This document shows, one piece after another, positions 54,934 to 64,000 of a stretch of DNA of 64,000 bases (the stretch's first letter is position 1; each line of letters begins with the position of its first letter). The stretch is from assembly GCA_021784595.1 (NCBI GenBank), contig JAJYHT010000055.1, positions 1-64,000 on the forward strand, read 5' to 3'. Position numbers and translations under genes: made by a program. A model generated the notes under the pieces. The model was not told where the DNA came from and searched no databases. It saw nothing but the letters and a program-made list of their open reading frames with translations. The stretch comes from Bacillota bacterium (GTDB taxonomy: Bacteria; Bacillota; Sulfobacillia; Sulfobacillales; Sulfobacillaceae).

Positions 54934-55680
54934 TTACGTGGGTAGAGAAAACTCCGGAAAATGGGCTAGAAAATCGCTTACGGCTTCTTGTTCCACAGGC
55001 GGTGAGATGGCATAACCTTGAACCCCGTCGATATGGTCTTGCGCTAATGTAACCCATGTTTCGACTGATTCCACGCCTTCAGCCCAAACACGGCATCCTA
55101 GGCGGTGACCCAGATCAATCATTTCCCGAACCAGACCACGCGTGGTCGCGAGGCACTGCGGGCTCACAAACCGTCGATCAATCTTCAATACATCAAATGA
55201 TGTGGCTTCTAGTGCTTGAAATGACATCCCACTGCCAAAGTGATCCAGTGCTAAGGGAAAACCCTCATCTTTAAGGGTTTGAAGGGCTAGCCAATGATCA
55301 GGATCTGCCGCGACAGTTTCGTGCACTTCCCACAACACATCGCGTTCCGTCATCCCCGCCAATTCTAACCATTCCCGCACCAGGGGAACCCATTGCAAGT
55401 CACCCAGCAAGGCCAACGATAGGCGCAATCCCAGTGTCATACCGGAGTGAACACGCCGGAGTGCAGAGATGGCGGCAATGCTCTGTTGGGCAACCCATTT
55501 ATCCAGCGCTGCCGCCCGTCCTTGACGGGTTAAAATGGATACTATTTGATGGGGAGAAATCATGCCTTGAGTCTCTACGTACCAGCGCACAAACGCCTCG
55601 ACATGGCGACTATGGTTTTGGTGTCGATCCCATACTGGCTGATAGACCACCCAGAACTTATTCGTGAGGTTTCCCATCAT
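54934..55680 (-). CDS. Degenerate EAL-domain protein (c-di-GMP-linked)
   Basis: This 248-residue protein is a single EAL domain. The first motif reads EAFVRW instead of EALLRW. The metal-binding Asn (usual VNLS) is Ser in LRLSLALL, and the second Asp of DDFG is His in DHFGSG. The glutamates in LWEVHET and AEGVES, the lysine in KIDRRFV and the Gln in QGYAISPP are kept. It probably binds c-di-GMP or a partner without strong hydrolysis. No good ribosome site is seen before the ATG. It heads the unit with FapA and FliN-like genes. Confidence 0.78.
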   Translation of the reverse strand: MMGNLTNKFWVVYQPVWDRHQNHSRHVEAFVRWYVETQGMISPHQIVSILTRQGRAAALDKWVAQQSIAAISALRRVHSGMTLGLRLSLALLGDLQWVPLVREWLELAGMTERDVLWEVHETVAADPDHWLALQTLKDEGFPLALDHFGSGMSFQALEATSFDVLKIDRRFVSPQCLATTRGLVREMIDLGHRLGCRVWAEGVESVETWVTLAQDHIDGVQGYAISPPVEQEAVSDFLAHFPEFSLPT

Positions 55681-56461
55681 TGTTCACTTTCTTTGACAAG
55701 TATTTCCCAGACATCCCCATTACTTAGATTTCCAAGCACAGCATGGAAATCTGAATGGCTCCCCCGGGCCCTCTGGGTCGTCGCGCTAAATCTCTGAGTC
55801 TTTTATTTATGTCGGATTATTGCATATAGTGTGCTACGTATAGTCTTTATGATGACAGACCGCTGCAATCCCAACATAGACTTGCATGTGTGCGAGGAAT
55901 GGAGCTGTTTTTCCCCCATGAGACACGGCTTTTCACCAAGAAGGCATCATTCTGCCTTGTCGCTTGGACTGCGGCTACCTCGCACCGATTAGGATTTATA
56001 TCTTATGTCACAACAATATTCGACAGGTGGGTTGCGTTTTCCTTCTTCATCGACATGAGGTTGGTGTATAGGCTGCTCTCCCATCCCAAACCCGAGGAGC
56101 GATCATTGTTGAACGTAACGACGCGGATCAGCCCATGGGTTCATCGGGGCGTCGCGACTTACCCAGTCATATAGGTAATTTCACCAACGTGAATCTTTCG
56201 GGCATCTGTGGGTAACTCCCGGAGTGTTATTCGACACATGGATGTCGGGGCTCATCCAGAGTCTCTGGTGCATTAGCTAGCCTTCCAGGGATGACCGGTT
56301 TCCGCTCTAGTGTGATCGAAGACTTCATTAAAACTAGGTACGCGTTCACGGTCTATGGTAAGGTTAAATCATGGTAGTGAATTCAGATAAATCATAAAGT
56401 GGCAAGAGTATCACATCCGCTTCCCGTGGGGGGGGAGATCCAGACTGTAAGGAGCTAGAGC
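55681..56461. other. Divergent intergenic region of the signalling block
   Basis: No gene is recognised in these 781 bases between the EAL gene and the hybrid kinase. A 9-bp inverted repeat lies at 55726-55752 close to the EAL start, and AAGGAG lies before the kinase. Plus-strand open frames lack protein character. Confidence 0.45.
55726..55752. promoter_or_regulatory. Inverted repeat upstream of the EAL gene
   Basis: AGATTTCCA and TGGAAATCT flank a 9-base spacer in a perfect dyad, centred about 60 bp before the EAL ATG. It could be a regulator site for the minus-strand unit or a leader stem. Confidence 0.45.
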
Positions 56462-59400
56462 ATGACACTCAGAACGAAGTTACTCCTCGGATTTGGTTGG
56501 ATCGCCATCGTTGTGTTGATTGTTGGTGTGCATGGCTGGATTCAACTCAATCGCATTCAAGGATCGGAAGCTATCCTTCAATCGAATTTCAAAAAAATCC
56601 AATTGACTTCGGATATTCAACGAGCCGTCAAAAACGAAGCGATTGACGTGCGAGATGTGTTACTGAATTACAACGCCACCGCTAATGCCGCTTCGGTTAG
56701 CCTCATGAACGCGAATATGACCATGACCACCACTGCGATCAATAGCTTGAAAACGATGGTAAACGCCGGTCGCGAACAACAACTGCTTCACCAAATTACT
56801 CAAACCAATAGTCAGTACGACGCGCTCTCATCCCAAATTGTGGCGTTGGCTCAACATGGACAACGGACTCAAGCGATGGGCTTACTGTTAGCCAAGGAAC
56901 CTCAACTGCAAAGCCAACTCTCTCAAGAGTCCTTTCAATTCAACGCGTACGAGGAGAGCCAAGCGTTGTTGGGATTAGGTGCGCTGAGCGCGATATTCAA
57001 AACTCAATTTACGTTAATGATTACGTTATTTTTGGCAGCGTTGGCCATAGGAATCGCCACCGTCTTTCGGATCGCGTGGCAAATGACTCGTCGGCTCAAC
57101 CGTCTGTCCCATGTGATGACCCGCTTTGCTAAAGGAGACGAGGAGTCGGTTCGGATTGATGCGCAATTGCGGGATGAAATTGGTACGGTGGCGGCTTCAT
57201 TTAATGAGATGGCCGACGCTCTCCAAGCGCAGGCCGACCGCGTGCGCCACGTTAGCCAAAGTAAGGAAGACCAAGCCTGGGTGCAATCCAACATCGCGAA
57301 CACAACCACTCTGCTCAGCGGCCTTCAGAACACCAGTGAGTTTGGCAAAAAATTGTTGACGGTGATAAGTCCCCTGGTTCAAGCCCAATACGGTGCTTTT
57401 TATGTACGCGACGAGGACAGTGCCAAAATCCAATTCAGGTTAGTGGGCTCCTACGCGTATAAACAACGCAAAAACTTGTCTAATGTCTTTGAGTTGGGAG
57501 AAGGACTGGTGGGGCAATCTGCTCTTGAAAACACCCCGATTTTGCTGACGGATGTGCCCGCGGACTATATCAAAATTACTTCGGGATTAGGAGAAGCCGC
57601 GCCGCGACAGGTCCTCGTGCTGCCCATTAATTTTGAGGGGATCACGCGAGGCGTGCTGGAACTTGCGTCCTTCGAGTCTTTCAGTCCGCTCCAACTCGCG
57701 TTTTTAGATGAACTGGCCCGCGCTGTCGGTATTGTCCTGGATAGTATTGCAAGTCGGATGCGCCTGGCACAGTTGTTGTCGGAATCGCAAACCATGACCG
57801 AAGAATTACAAGCACAATCAGAAGAACTGCAGTCGCAACAAGAAGAACTGCGGGCGACCAACGAAGAATTGGAAGAGCAAACCCAAGCGCTCCGACAGTC
57901 TGAAGAAGCATTACAGGCCCAACAAGTGGAGTTGGAAAAGATTAATGCGGAATTACAAGAAAAAGCTCAGTTGTTGGTAGAAAAGAATCTCGCAATGGAC
58001 CACACTCAACGAACTCTGAAGGATCGGACTCGACAACTTGAAGTCAGTTCGCAGTACAAATCGGAATTTCTTGCCAACATGTCCCACGAATTGCGCACGC
58101 CCTTGAACAGCCTGCTCATCTTATCCAAATTGTTAGCCGATAACTCCGAAGGCAACTTGACAGAGAAACAGGTAGAATTTGCCCACACTATCTATTCGTC
58201 TGGGCAAGGGCTCTTGGCGTTAATCAACGATGTGCTGGATCTTGCCAAAATAGAAGCCGGGAAAATGTCGATCAACCTGGGTCCATTGAGATTAGTGGAA
58301 CTGAAGACGTTTGTGGAACAGCAGTTTGCTCCCGTGGCGCAGCAAAAACACCTAGACTTTCATGTCACCATGAACCCACAATTGCCCCAGACTCTCTACA
58401 CTGATAGTCAACGCGTGCAACAAGTCCTCCAAAATCTCCTCTCTAATGCCTTTAAGTTTACCGAATACGGCAGGGTGTCCCTCGCCATCGACGAGGGTTT
58501 TAAACCTGATCCATGCGTCATCTTTTCCGTCTCGGATTCGGGGATCGGGATTCCTCAGGATAAGCAGGAGGTGATCTTTGAGGCGTTTCAGCAGGTCGAT
58601 GGGACCACCAGTCGCCAATATGGGGGAACAGGCCTCGGACTCTCCGTGAGTCGGCAAATGGTGACTCTTTTAGGGGGACACCTGACGGTAACCAGCCAAG
58701 AGGGAGAAGGGAGCACGTTTACATTTACCGTGCCGCTCGATCCCTCACACCCGCTGACCCCGGATGCAGCGCATGCGGTCCTGCCCCCAGCACCTGATCC
58801 CGCAGAGGTCCTTCAGGACGTCAGCTTGGCTCTGTCATCGCCGTCTGCCAAAAAAATTCTGATTGTGGAGGATGAGGAGGCCCCACAAGATAGTGTCATC
58901 ACCCTCATTGGCCACAAAAAGTTGGTCATCACGGCCGTGTCTACGGCTTCCCAGGCCATGAATCGATTGGCGATGGACCAATATGACGGACTGGTGTGGG
59001 TTGTAGGGAAATCCAGTCTACCGGGCACGAGTCTGTTGCATGCGTTACACACGCGAGGAGCCTTAGATGGGTTGACGCTCTTCATCTATACGGAGCGTGA
59101 GCTGTCCGATCACGAAGAGGACCAATTCCGTCGATATGCTTCGTCGATTATCATCCAAGGCCGTCAATCGCTTAAGCGTCTTGATGAGGCGATTGACCAA
59201 TTTCTCGCAGGTTCACAGCCTGTCGCAGCAGGTGAACCGGTTACTGCGAGACCCCTGTCATCCACAGAATTTGCCGGCAAAAAAATTCTCCTGGTGGATG
59301 ATGATATTCGAAATGTCTTTGCGCTAACCAGTGTGCTCGAACGTTATGGGATGGACATTGTGTTTGCGGAAAATGGGGAAGAATGTTTGGAGATTTTAGA

Positions 59401-59686
59401 GACCACGGCAGACATTGACTTAATATTGATGGACATTATGATGCCGAAGATGGATGGTATCGAGACCATCACCCGCATTCGATCGACGCAAACCTATGGT
59501 AGTGTACCGATTATTGTCGTTACGGCAAAAGCGATGACAACTGACCGCGTTGGAGGCCTTGAAGCGGGAGCGTCTGACTATTTGATTAAGCCCACTCAAC
59601 CCGATCAATTACTGTCGCTGATGAGTGTGTGGCTCCACCGACATCTGAGAGCGCGGTCGGGGAAGAATGAGGTCTCCAATGGATGA
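56462..59686 (+). CDS. Hybrid sensor histidine kinase (4HB-HAMP-GAF-HK-REC-REC)
   Basis: This 1074-residue kinase has a first membrane helix (about 8-28), a four-helix-bundle sensor (30-170), a second helix (about 180-200), HAMP (200-255), GAF (275-425) and a glutamine/glutamate-rich coiled coil (430-530). The HisKA motif SHELRTPLNS holds His542, and an ATPase domain with GIGIPQD and GGTGLGLSV follows. There are two receivers: the first (about 798-918) lacks the phosphoacceptor Asp, the second has Asp991 in LILMDIMMP. AAGGAG precedes the ATG. CheR and GGDEF-EAL genes follow closely. Confidence 0.88.
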   Translation: MTLRTKLLLGFGWIAIVVLIVGVHGWIQLNRIQGSEAILQSNFKKIQLTSDIQRAVKNEAIDVRDVLLNYNATANAASVSLMNANMTMTTTAINSLKTMVNAGREQQLLHQITQTNSQYDALSSQIVALAQHGQRTQAMGLLLAKEPQLQSQLSQESFQFNAYEESQALLGLGALSAIFKTQFTLMITLFLAALAIGIATVFRIAWQMTRRLNRLSHVMTRFAKGDEESVRIDAQLRDEIGTVAASFNEMADALQAQADRVRHVSQSKEDQAWVQSNIANTTTLLSGLQNTSEFGKKLLTVISPLVQAQYGAFYVRDEDSAKIQFRLVGSYAYKQRKNLSNVFELGEGLVGQSALENTPILLTDVPADYIKITSGLGEAAPRQVLVLPINFEGITRGVLELASFESFSPLQLAFLDELARAVGIVLDSIASRMRLAQLLSESQTMTEELQAQSEELQSQQEELRATNEELEEQTQALRQSEEALQAQQVELEKINAELQEKAQLLVEKNLAMDHTQRTLKDRTRQLEVSSQYKSEFLANMSHELRTPLNSLLILSKLLADNSEGNLTEKQVEFAHTIYSSGQGLLALINDVLDLAKIEAGKMSINLGPLRLVELKTFVEQQFAPVAQQKHLDFHVTMNPQLPQTLYTDSQRVQQVLQNLLSNAFKFTEYGRVSLAIDEGFKPDPCVIFSVSDSGIGIPQDKQEVIFEAFQQVDGTTSRQYGGTGLGLSVSRQMVTLLGGHLTVTSQEGEGSTFTFTVPLDPSHPLTPDAAHAVLPPAPDPAEVLQDVSLALSSPSAKKILIVEDEEAPQDSVITLIGHKKLVITAVSTASQAMNRLAMDQYDGLVWVVGKSSLPGTSLLHALHTRGALDGLTLFIYTERELSDHEEDQFRRYASSIIIQGRQSLKRLDEAIDQFLAGSQPVAAGEPVTARPLSSTEFAGKKILLVDDDIRNVFALTSVLERYGMDIVFAENGEECLEILETTADIDLILMDIMMPKMDGIETITRIRSTQTYGSVPIIVVTAKAMTTDRVGGLEAGASDYLIKPTQPDQLLSLMSVWLHRHLRARSGKNEVSNG

Positions 59687-60500
59687 AAACCTAGAGCGAA
59701 TTGAAGTCGGCTTGTTACTTCAAGGAATTTATGCGCAGTATGGGTATGACTTTAGAAATTACGCGTACCCGGTGATACGGAGGCGGGTGTGGCACAGGAT
59801 CCAAGCCGAACGACTAGAGACCATTTCGGGACTCCAAGAAAAAGTGTTGCATGACCCGAGTTGCGTAAAACGTTTGGTTTCTGACTTCTCCATAGCGGTG
59901 ACCGAGATGTTTCGTGATCCGCATTTTTTTCTGAGTCTGCGCCAACGCATCCTGCCACGCTTACACGCATGGGAAGCAATCCGAGTATGGGTCGCGGGCT
60001 GTTCGTCGGGAGAAGAAGTCTATTCAGTCTCTATTTTACTGAGGGAAGAAGGACTGGCTAACCGAACCGAAATTTATGCGACTGACATGAACCCCGATGG
60101 GTTGCAGAAAGCCCAGAATGGGGTCTATTCACTAGATGTTATGCAGACATACACCAGTAATTACCTTCGATCTGGAGGGCGTCATGTATTTTCAGACTAC
60201 TACACCGCTTCGTCACGGGGTGCAGCTTTCCGCCCCGAATTAATCGAACATGTTGTATTTGCCCAACACAATTTGGCCACCGACCGCGCTTTTCACACTT
60301 TTCACTTGATTCTTTGCCGCAATGTCTTGATTTATTTTAATGGGGTGCTGCAAAAAGAAGTGTTCGATTTATTCCACCAAAGCTTGGTAACGGGAGGATT
60401 CTTAGGCCTAGGGGATGCTGAGTCGATCTCTATTTCCGACATTCGCTACAACTACGAACGGGCCGATCCCCTACAAAAGTGGTACCGTCGGATAAAATGA
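59679..60500 (+). CDS. cheR: CheR-family methyltransferase
   Basis: This 273-residue S-adenosylmethionine-dependent enzyme has VAGCSSGEEVYSVSILL for SAM binding, EIYATDMNPDG and FHLILCRNVLIYF, all typical of CheR, which methylates receptor glutamates. The ATG at 59679 follows GAGG and overlaps the kinase stop by 8 bp; an ATG four codons upstream is also possible. No CheB methylesterase or MCP is nearby, so the substrate may be the kinase itself or a distant receptor. Confidence 0.87.
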   Translation: MDENLERIEVGLLLQGIYAQYGYDFRNYAYPVIRRRVWHRIQAERLETISGLQEKVLHDPSCVKRLVSDFSIAVTEMFRDPHFFLSLRQRILPRLHAWEAIRVWVAGCSSGEEVYSVSILLREEGLANRTEIYATDMNPDGLQKAQNGVYSLDVMQTYTSNYLRSGGRHVFSDYYTASSRGAAFRPELIEHVVFAQHNLATDRAFHTFHLILCRNVLIYFNGVLQKEVFDLFHQSLVTGGFLGLGDAESISISDIRYNYERADPLQKWYRRIK

Positions 60501-60531
60501 CAAAGTGCAAAAACCAGGGGAGGCATGTGAA

Positions 60532-62658
60532 ATGGAAGCCCGCGGCATAGACACCTGGGCAGTGGATGAACGCATCAATATCTTATTGGTTGATGACCGG
60601 CCAGAAAATCTCGGGGTGTTAGAAGCCGTGCTCTCTCCCCGAGATTATCGTTTAGTAAAGGCAACATCGGCGGAAATGGCTCTCAAAAGTCTTTTGCACC
60701 AGGATTTTGCGGTCATTCTTTTAGATGTGCAAATGCCGGGCATGAATGGTTTTGAAGCCGCCAAGATGATTAAAGCACGCGAAAAGTCCAAAGACATTCC
60801 GATTATTTTTATTACGGCGATTAGCCAAGAACGGGACCATGTGAATGAAGGATACTCCGTAGGGGCCATTGATTACATCTTTAAACCCTTTGATGCGGAT
60901 ATTCTGAGAAGCAAAGTGGACGCCTTCGTCAGTCTATTCAGCAATCAAAAAAAGATTGCGCAACAGGCTGAACAACTCAAACGTAAGACGCGAGAGTTGG
61001 AACATGCTTATGAGGAACTCTCCCGCACCACTGCCGAATTAAGACGCACCGAAGCTTTGGCTAGTGTGATTGCTGACACGGCACGCGACACCATGGCCAC
61101 TTTCAGCCCCGACGGCAGCCTGCTCTCGGTCAACCCCGCCGTAGAATCTATGTTTGGATATCAGTCCAGAGAACTCGTGGGGAGACCGGTCGCAACCATT
61201 ATCCCCGACATTATGGGGCAAGCGGGGTCGCCGTCGCCTGTCGCATTCGAAGCGACGGCGGTGCGCAATGATGCCAGCACTTTTGTCTCAGAAGTCCATA
61301 TTGGCACAACCTTGGTGCAGGGGGAGGTTGTTTATGCATGCACCGTTCGTGACATCACCGAGAGGAAACAACATCTCGAGATCTTGGAACATCAGGTGTT
61401 GCATGATGACCTCACGGGTTTACCGAACCGCACATTCTTGTTCCAACGCATCACCCAGGCTGTTCGTCAACAGCCTCCTGAGGCGCATCCTTTTGCGCTG
61501 CTTCTCCTTGACCTCGATCATTTCAAAGCGATTAATGACACCATGGGTCATGCGGTAGGGGATTGCCTTTTAAAAGTCGTGGGCCAGCGTTTACAGGAGT
61601 TTATCAATGACAACGGACTGGTCGTGCGGTTGGGTGGTGACGAATTTGCTGTTGTGGTGCCCGGGCAACACTTTGAGGATGTGCTACCTTTGGCACAGGC
61701 CATCCTCGAGCTTTTGGACACGCCGTTTGTCACTGCTGAACACACGTTTGTAGTGCGTCCCAGCATTGGGATCGTGAGCTTTCCCCGGCATGGCTATGAT
61801 GGGGATACCTTGATTCGACGCGCGGATATGGCTATGTATGAAGCGAAACGCACTCAGAGGGGCTATGTGGCATTTGCCGAAGAACAAGAACAAGTTGTCG
61901 TGATGGCGCAATCTCTCAGACAGGCCATTAAATCCGGCGAATTTCATTTGGTCTATCAACCTAAAGTGCATATGAACCATGGTACCACCCGGTCGGTCGA
62001 GGCGCTTTTGCGATGGAACCACCCTCAATTAGGTGCGATTGCCCCGGATCTCTTTATTCCGTGGGCCGAACAAATGGGGGTCATATCTCAACTCACCACA
62101 TGGGTTTTGAATGAAGCCATGACGCAATGCCAGGAGTGGGTCCGTGCAGGGCTCGCTCTCTGTGTGGCCGTGAACTTATCGGCCTGGGATTTGAAAGATG
62201 CGAATTTGCCGAACCGCCTAGCCAGCGGGTTGCGCCAATACCAACTAGCGCCCGCCAACCTCTCAGTAGAAATTACTGAAAGCGCTATCATGCAAGACCC
62301 TGCACAGGCCATGAAAGTCTTGACTCGCTTGGGACAACTGGGTATCAAAGTGTCCATTGATGATTTTGGCACGGGATATTCTTCCTTTGCCTATCTCAGT
62401 CAATTACCCGTCCATGAAATTAAGATTGATAAGTCCTTCGTACTCACCATGTTATCCAACCCAACCAATGCCATTATCGTGCGGTCCATTATCGCGTTAG
62501 CACATAATTTGTCTCTAGTCGTCGTGGCCGAAGGTGTCGAGACTCAAGAAATATGGGATGCACTGAATTCCTTATCGTGTGACGTGGCTCAAGGGTATCT
62601 CATCTCACGGCCGATACTGGCCGATGGCATTCCAGAGTTTATGAGAAGACAACCGTGA
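60532..62658 (+). CDS. REC-PAS-GGDEF-EAL response regulator
   Basis: This 708-residue protein starts with a receiver (Asp65 in VILLDVQMP), then a coiled-coil linker, a PAS domain (about 165-285), GGDEF at residues 368-372 and a complete EAL (490-492, with AVNLS, EITES, DDFGTG and KIDKSF intact). It can make and break c-di-GMP, with phosphorylation by the upstream kinase as the likely switch. The inhibitory RxxD site before GGDEF is replaced by NDNG. The ATG at 60532 follows GGGGAGG. It lies 31 bp after cheR. Confidence 0.9.
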   Translation: MEARGIDTWAVDERINILLVDDRPENLGVLEAVLSPRDYRLVKATSAEMALKSLLHQDFAVILLDVQMPGMNGFEAAKMIKAREKSKDIPIIFITAISQERDHVNEGYSVGAIDYIFKPFDADILRSKVDAFVSLFSNQKKIAQQAEQLKRKTRELEHAYEELSRTTAELRRTEALASVIADTARDTMATFSPDGSLLSVNPAVESMFGYQSRELVGRPVATIIPDIMGQAGSPSPVAFEATAVRNDASTFVSEVHIGTTLVQGEVVYACTVRDITERKQHLEILEHQVLHDDLTGLPNRTFLFQRITQAVRQQPPEAHPFALLLLDLDHFKAINDTMGHAVGDCLLKVVGQRLQEFINDNGLVVRLGGDEFAVVVPGQHFEDVLPLAQAILELLDTPFVTAEHTFVVRPSIGIVSFPRHGYDGDTLIRRADMAMYEAKRTQRGYVAFAEEQEQVVVMAQSLRQAIKSGEFHLVYQPKVHMNHGTTRSVEALLRWNHPQLGAIAPDLFIPWAEQMGVISQLTTWVLNEAMTQCQEWVRAGLALCVAVNLSAWDLKDANLPNRLASGLRQYQLAPANLSVEITESAIMQDPAQAMKVLTRLGQLGIKVSIDDFGTGYSSFAYLSQLPVHEIKIDKSFVLTMLSNPTNAIIVRSIIALAHNLSLVVVAEGVETQEIWDALNSLSCDVAQGYLISRPILADGIPEFMRRQP

Positions 62659-63125
62659 CTCTAGACTGCGCTCCATTTTAGGAGACAATGCAATGTGATG
62701 CGGGGTTAGGGCTGTCCGACCACTTGTTATTGCGCGGCGTGAGCAGAGGGCATATATTCGCATGGAACCGCTGACGAAATTTTTATCAGCGCTTAAATGG
62801 ACCTTATGCGCAGGACCCGTGACTTTCATGGGCCGTATCCGTCCCGAATGGAAGCCTTCAACCCAGTCTCCCGCCCGGATGGTTGAGGTTTTCCAGTGAG
62901 CTCAAACACACCGTCATTACGGTCGATGGACAACAACCATCGCATGGTTGAGGAAATGGCAATCTGCAAGATTATGACATGGTCAGTCGCACTTTGCGGC
63001 CTTCTTCAATTGTCAAGGGGTCCTGCGAGCAGTAGTTGGTGGCATCTGTGGGAGAGCGGAAAATTCGAAAACCAATTAACTAGATCCACATGTTGCCACG
63101 GGGAGGAATTGATCGATCGAGTTCT
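62659..63125. other. Convergent intergenic region
   Basis: No gene is recognised in these 467 bases between two converging genes. A weak dyad GCTGA-N11-TCAGC at 62770-62790 surrounds AAATTTTTA and might act as a modest terminator. A 101-codon frame at 62896-63201 has no protein character and overlaps the metA end. Confidence 0.4.
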
Positions 63126-64000
63126 TCATTCCCCTTTAGCCAACCCGATTTTTGCTGGCTGTGGATTTATGCCGCGTTCTAGATCATACGGAGTTTGCTG
63201 ATATACATAGTAGTTCAACCAATTGGCAAAGAGTAGGTTGGCATGCGCACGCCAGTTTTGCACAGGGGGTTGGCGCGGATCGTCATGCAAGAAGTAGTTG
63301 GTGGGACAGGCAATTTCCAGCCCGCGTTCACGGTCCCGCTCATATTCCCGTTGCAGGGTATCTCGATCATATTCTGAATGCCCTGTCGCAAAAATTTGAC
63401 GGCCATCGCGGGTGCCTGCCAAATACACGCCCGCAGTCGGGGACTGTGCAATCAACTCCAATTCCGGAATCCGTTCGATATCGCGGGTGCGCACTTCGGT
63501 ATATCGCGAGTGGGGTACCATGAATTCATCGTCAAAACCACGCACTAAGCTGGTGTGCTTGACAATGGAGTGTGAAAACACGCCAAACATCTTTTGAGGG
63601 AGAGTATATTTGGGAATGCCAAAATGATGATACAAAGCCGCTTGAGCTCCCCAACAAATATGCAAGGTGGAGGTTACGTGGGTCAGTTTCCAATCCATAA
63701 TATGTTGAAATTCCTGCCAGTAGTGGACGTCTTCAAAGGCTAAATGTTCAATGGGAGCGCCGGTCACGATCATTCCATCAAAATATTCATGGGCAATTTC
63801 TTGGAATGTGTGGTAAAAGGCAGTAAGGTGCTCTAAGGACGTATTCTTCGATTGGTGGGTCTGTGGCCGTAAAAGGCGCACATCCACCTGAAGGGGAGAA
63901 TTGCCCAACAAGCGTAAGAGTTGGGTCTCTGTGGTTTCTTTCACCGGCATCAGGTTGAGAATCACAATTTTTAAAGGGCGGATGTCTTGGTGAAAAGCTC
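63126..64000 (-). CDS. metA: Homoserine O-acyltransferase, probably acetyl-type (5' end outside window)
   Basis: This MetA-family enzyme acylates homoserine at the first committed step of methionine synthesis. The reading frame runs off the window, where it reads [12 protein letters not shown], so the apparent start at 63965 is internal. The catalytic cysteine is in LHICWGAQA and the His-x-Glu in ATGHSEYD. In [17 protein letters not shown] a Glu follows GAPI, where E. coli MetA has Gly; this position was shown to favour acetyl-CoA. Upstream control elements lie outside the window. Confidence 0.92.
   Translation of the reverse strand, partial: AFHQDIRPLKIVILNLMPVKETTETQLLRLLGNSPLQVDVRLLRPQTHQSKNTSLEHLTAFYHTFQEIAHEYFDGMIVTGAPIEHLAFEDVHYWQEFQHIMDWKLTHVTSTLHICWGAQAALYHHFGIPKYTLPQKMFGVFSHSIVKHTSLVRGFDDEFMVPHSRYTEVRTRDIERIPELELIAQSPTAGVYLAGTRDGRQIFATGHSEYDRDTLQREYERDRERGLEIACPTNYFLHDDPRQPPVQNWRAHANLLFANWLNYYVYQQTPYDLERGINPQPAKIGLAKGE

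Noticed and set aside
52449-55680. Ordinary flagellar gene cluster
   Set aside because: No hook, basal-body, export, motor or flagellin gene is seen on either side within this window.
55890-56174. 94-codon plus-strand frame between the EAL and kinase genes
   Set aside because: No ribosome site and no protein-like pattern.
62896-63201. 101-codon plus-strand frame overlapping the metA 3' end
   Set aside because: It runs antisense into metA and has no supporting features.

Overview
The window looks like chromosomal DNA from an acidophilic, sulfur-oxidising Firmicute of the Sulfobacillus type. That is an inference from gene content: a sulfide:quinone oxidoreductase beside a cytochrome bd oxidase, a NiaR-type niacin repressor, a Rex-type operator, FapA/FliY-like proteins and frequent GTG/TTG starts behind strong AGGAGG sites. 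No rRNA, tRNA, CRISPR array or intact insertion sequence was seen.

Positions 1-27860 are an exopolysaccharide locus. Seven tightly coupled genes (20-7107) encode a WbpA/B/D/E/I-like route to a diacetamido uronic acid nucleotide sugar, a second sugar aminotransferase and a PglC-size initiating phosphoglycosyltransferase. After a membrane protein, a convergent serine hydrolase and two small membrane-protein genes come a glycosyltransferase, a Wzx-like flippase and another glycosyltransferase (10442-13984). A lipoprotein and a large secreted GH18 protein with a peptidoglycan-binding insert follow on the opposite strand (13987-17852). Seven more glycosyltransferases, a Wzy/ligase-type membrane protein and an epimerase complete the locus (18092-27857).

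Positions 27850-33146 are redox genes: a geranylgeranyl-reductase-like flavoprotein, a three-cysteine SQR and cydAB. A perfect Rex-type palindrome lies 175 bp upstream of cydA. Positions 33803-36721 hold niaR with an NCS1 transporter and a ChrB regulator split into two overlapping genes. Positions 37275-40502 hold a lone Flp pilin and a LonB-like protease.

Positions 41123-45656 encode a complete carbohydrate-type ABC importer (ATPase, two permeases, lipoprotein), followed by a nitroreductase. Positions 46578-52365 hold a SHMT-fold enzyme lacking the usual catalytic glutamate, its XRE-cupin regulator, a divergent amino-acid permease, an HSL-family esterase and an unknown small protein.

Positions 52449-62658 form a signalling block. 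On the minus strand are a degenerate EAL protein, a FapA/DUF342 protein and a mini-FliY/FliN-like protein. On the plus strand are a large hybrid histidine kinase, a CheR methyltransferase and a REC-PAS-GGDEF-EAL protein. No other flagellar or chemotaxis gene is visible, which makes this block the best candidate for an undescribed system. The window ends inside a minus-strand metA-type homoserine acyltransferase.
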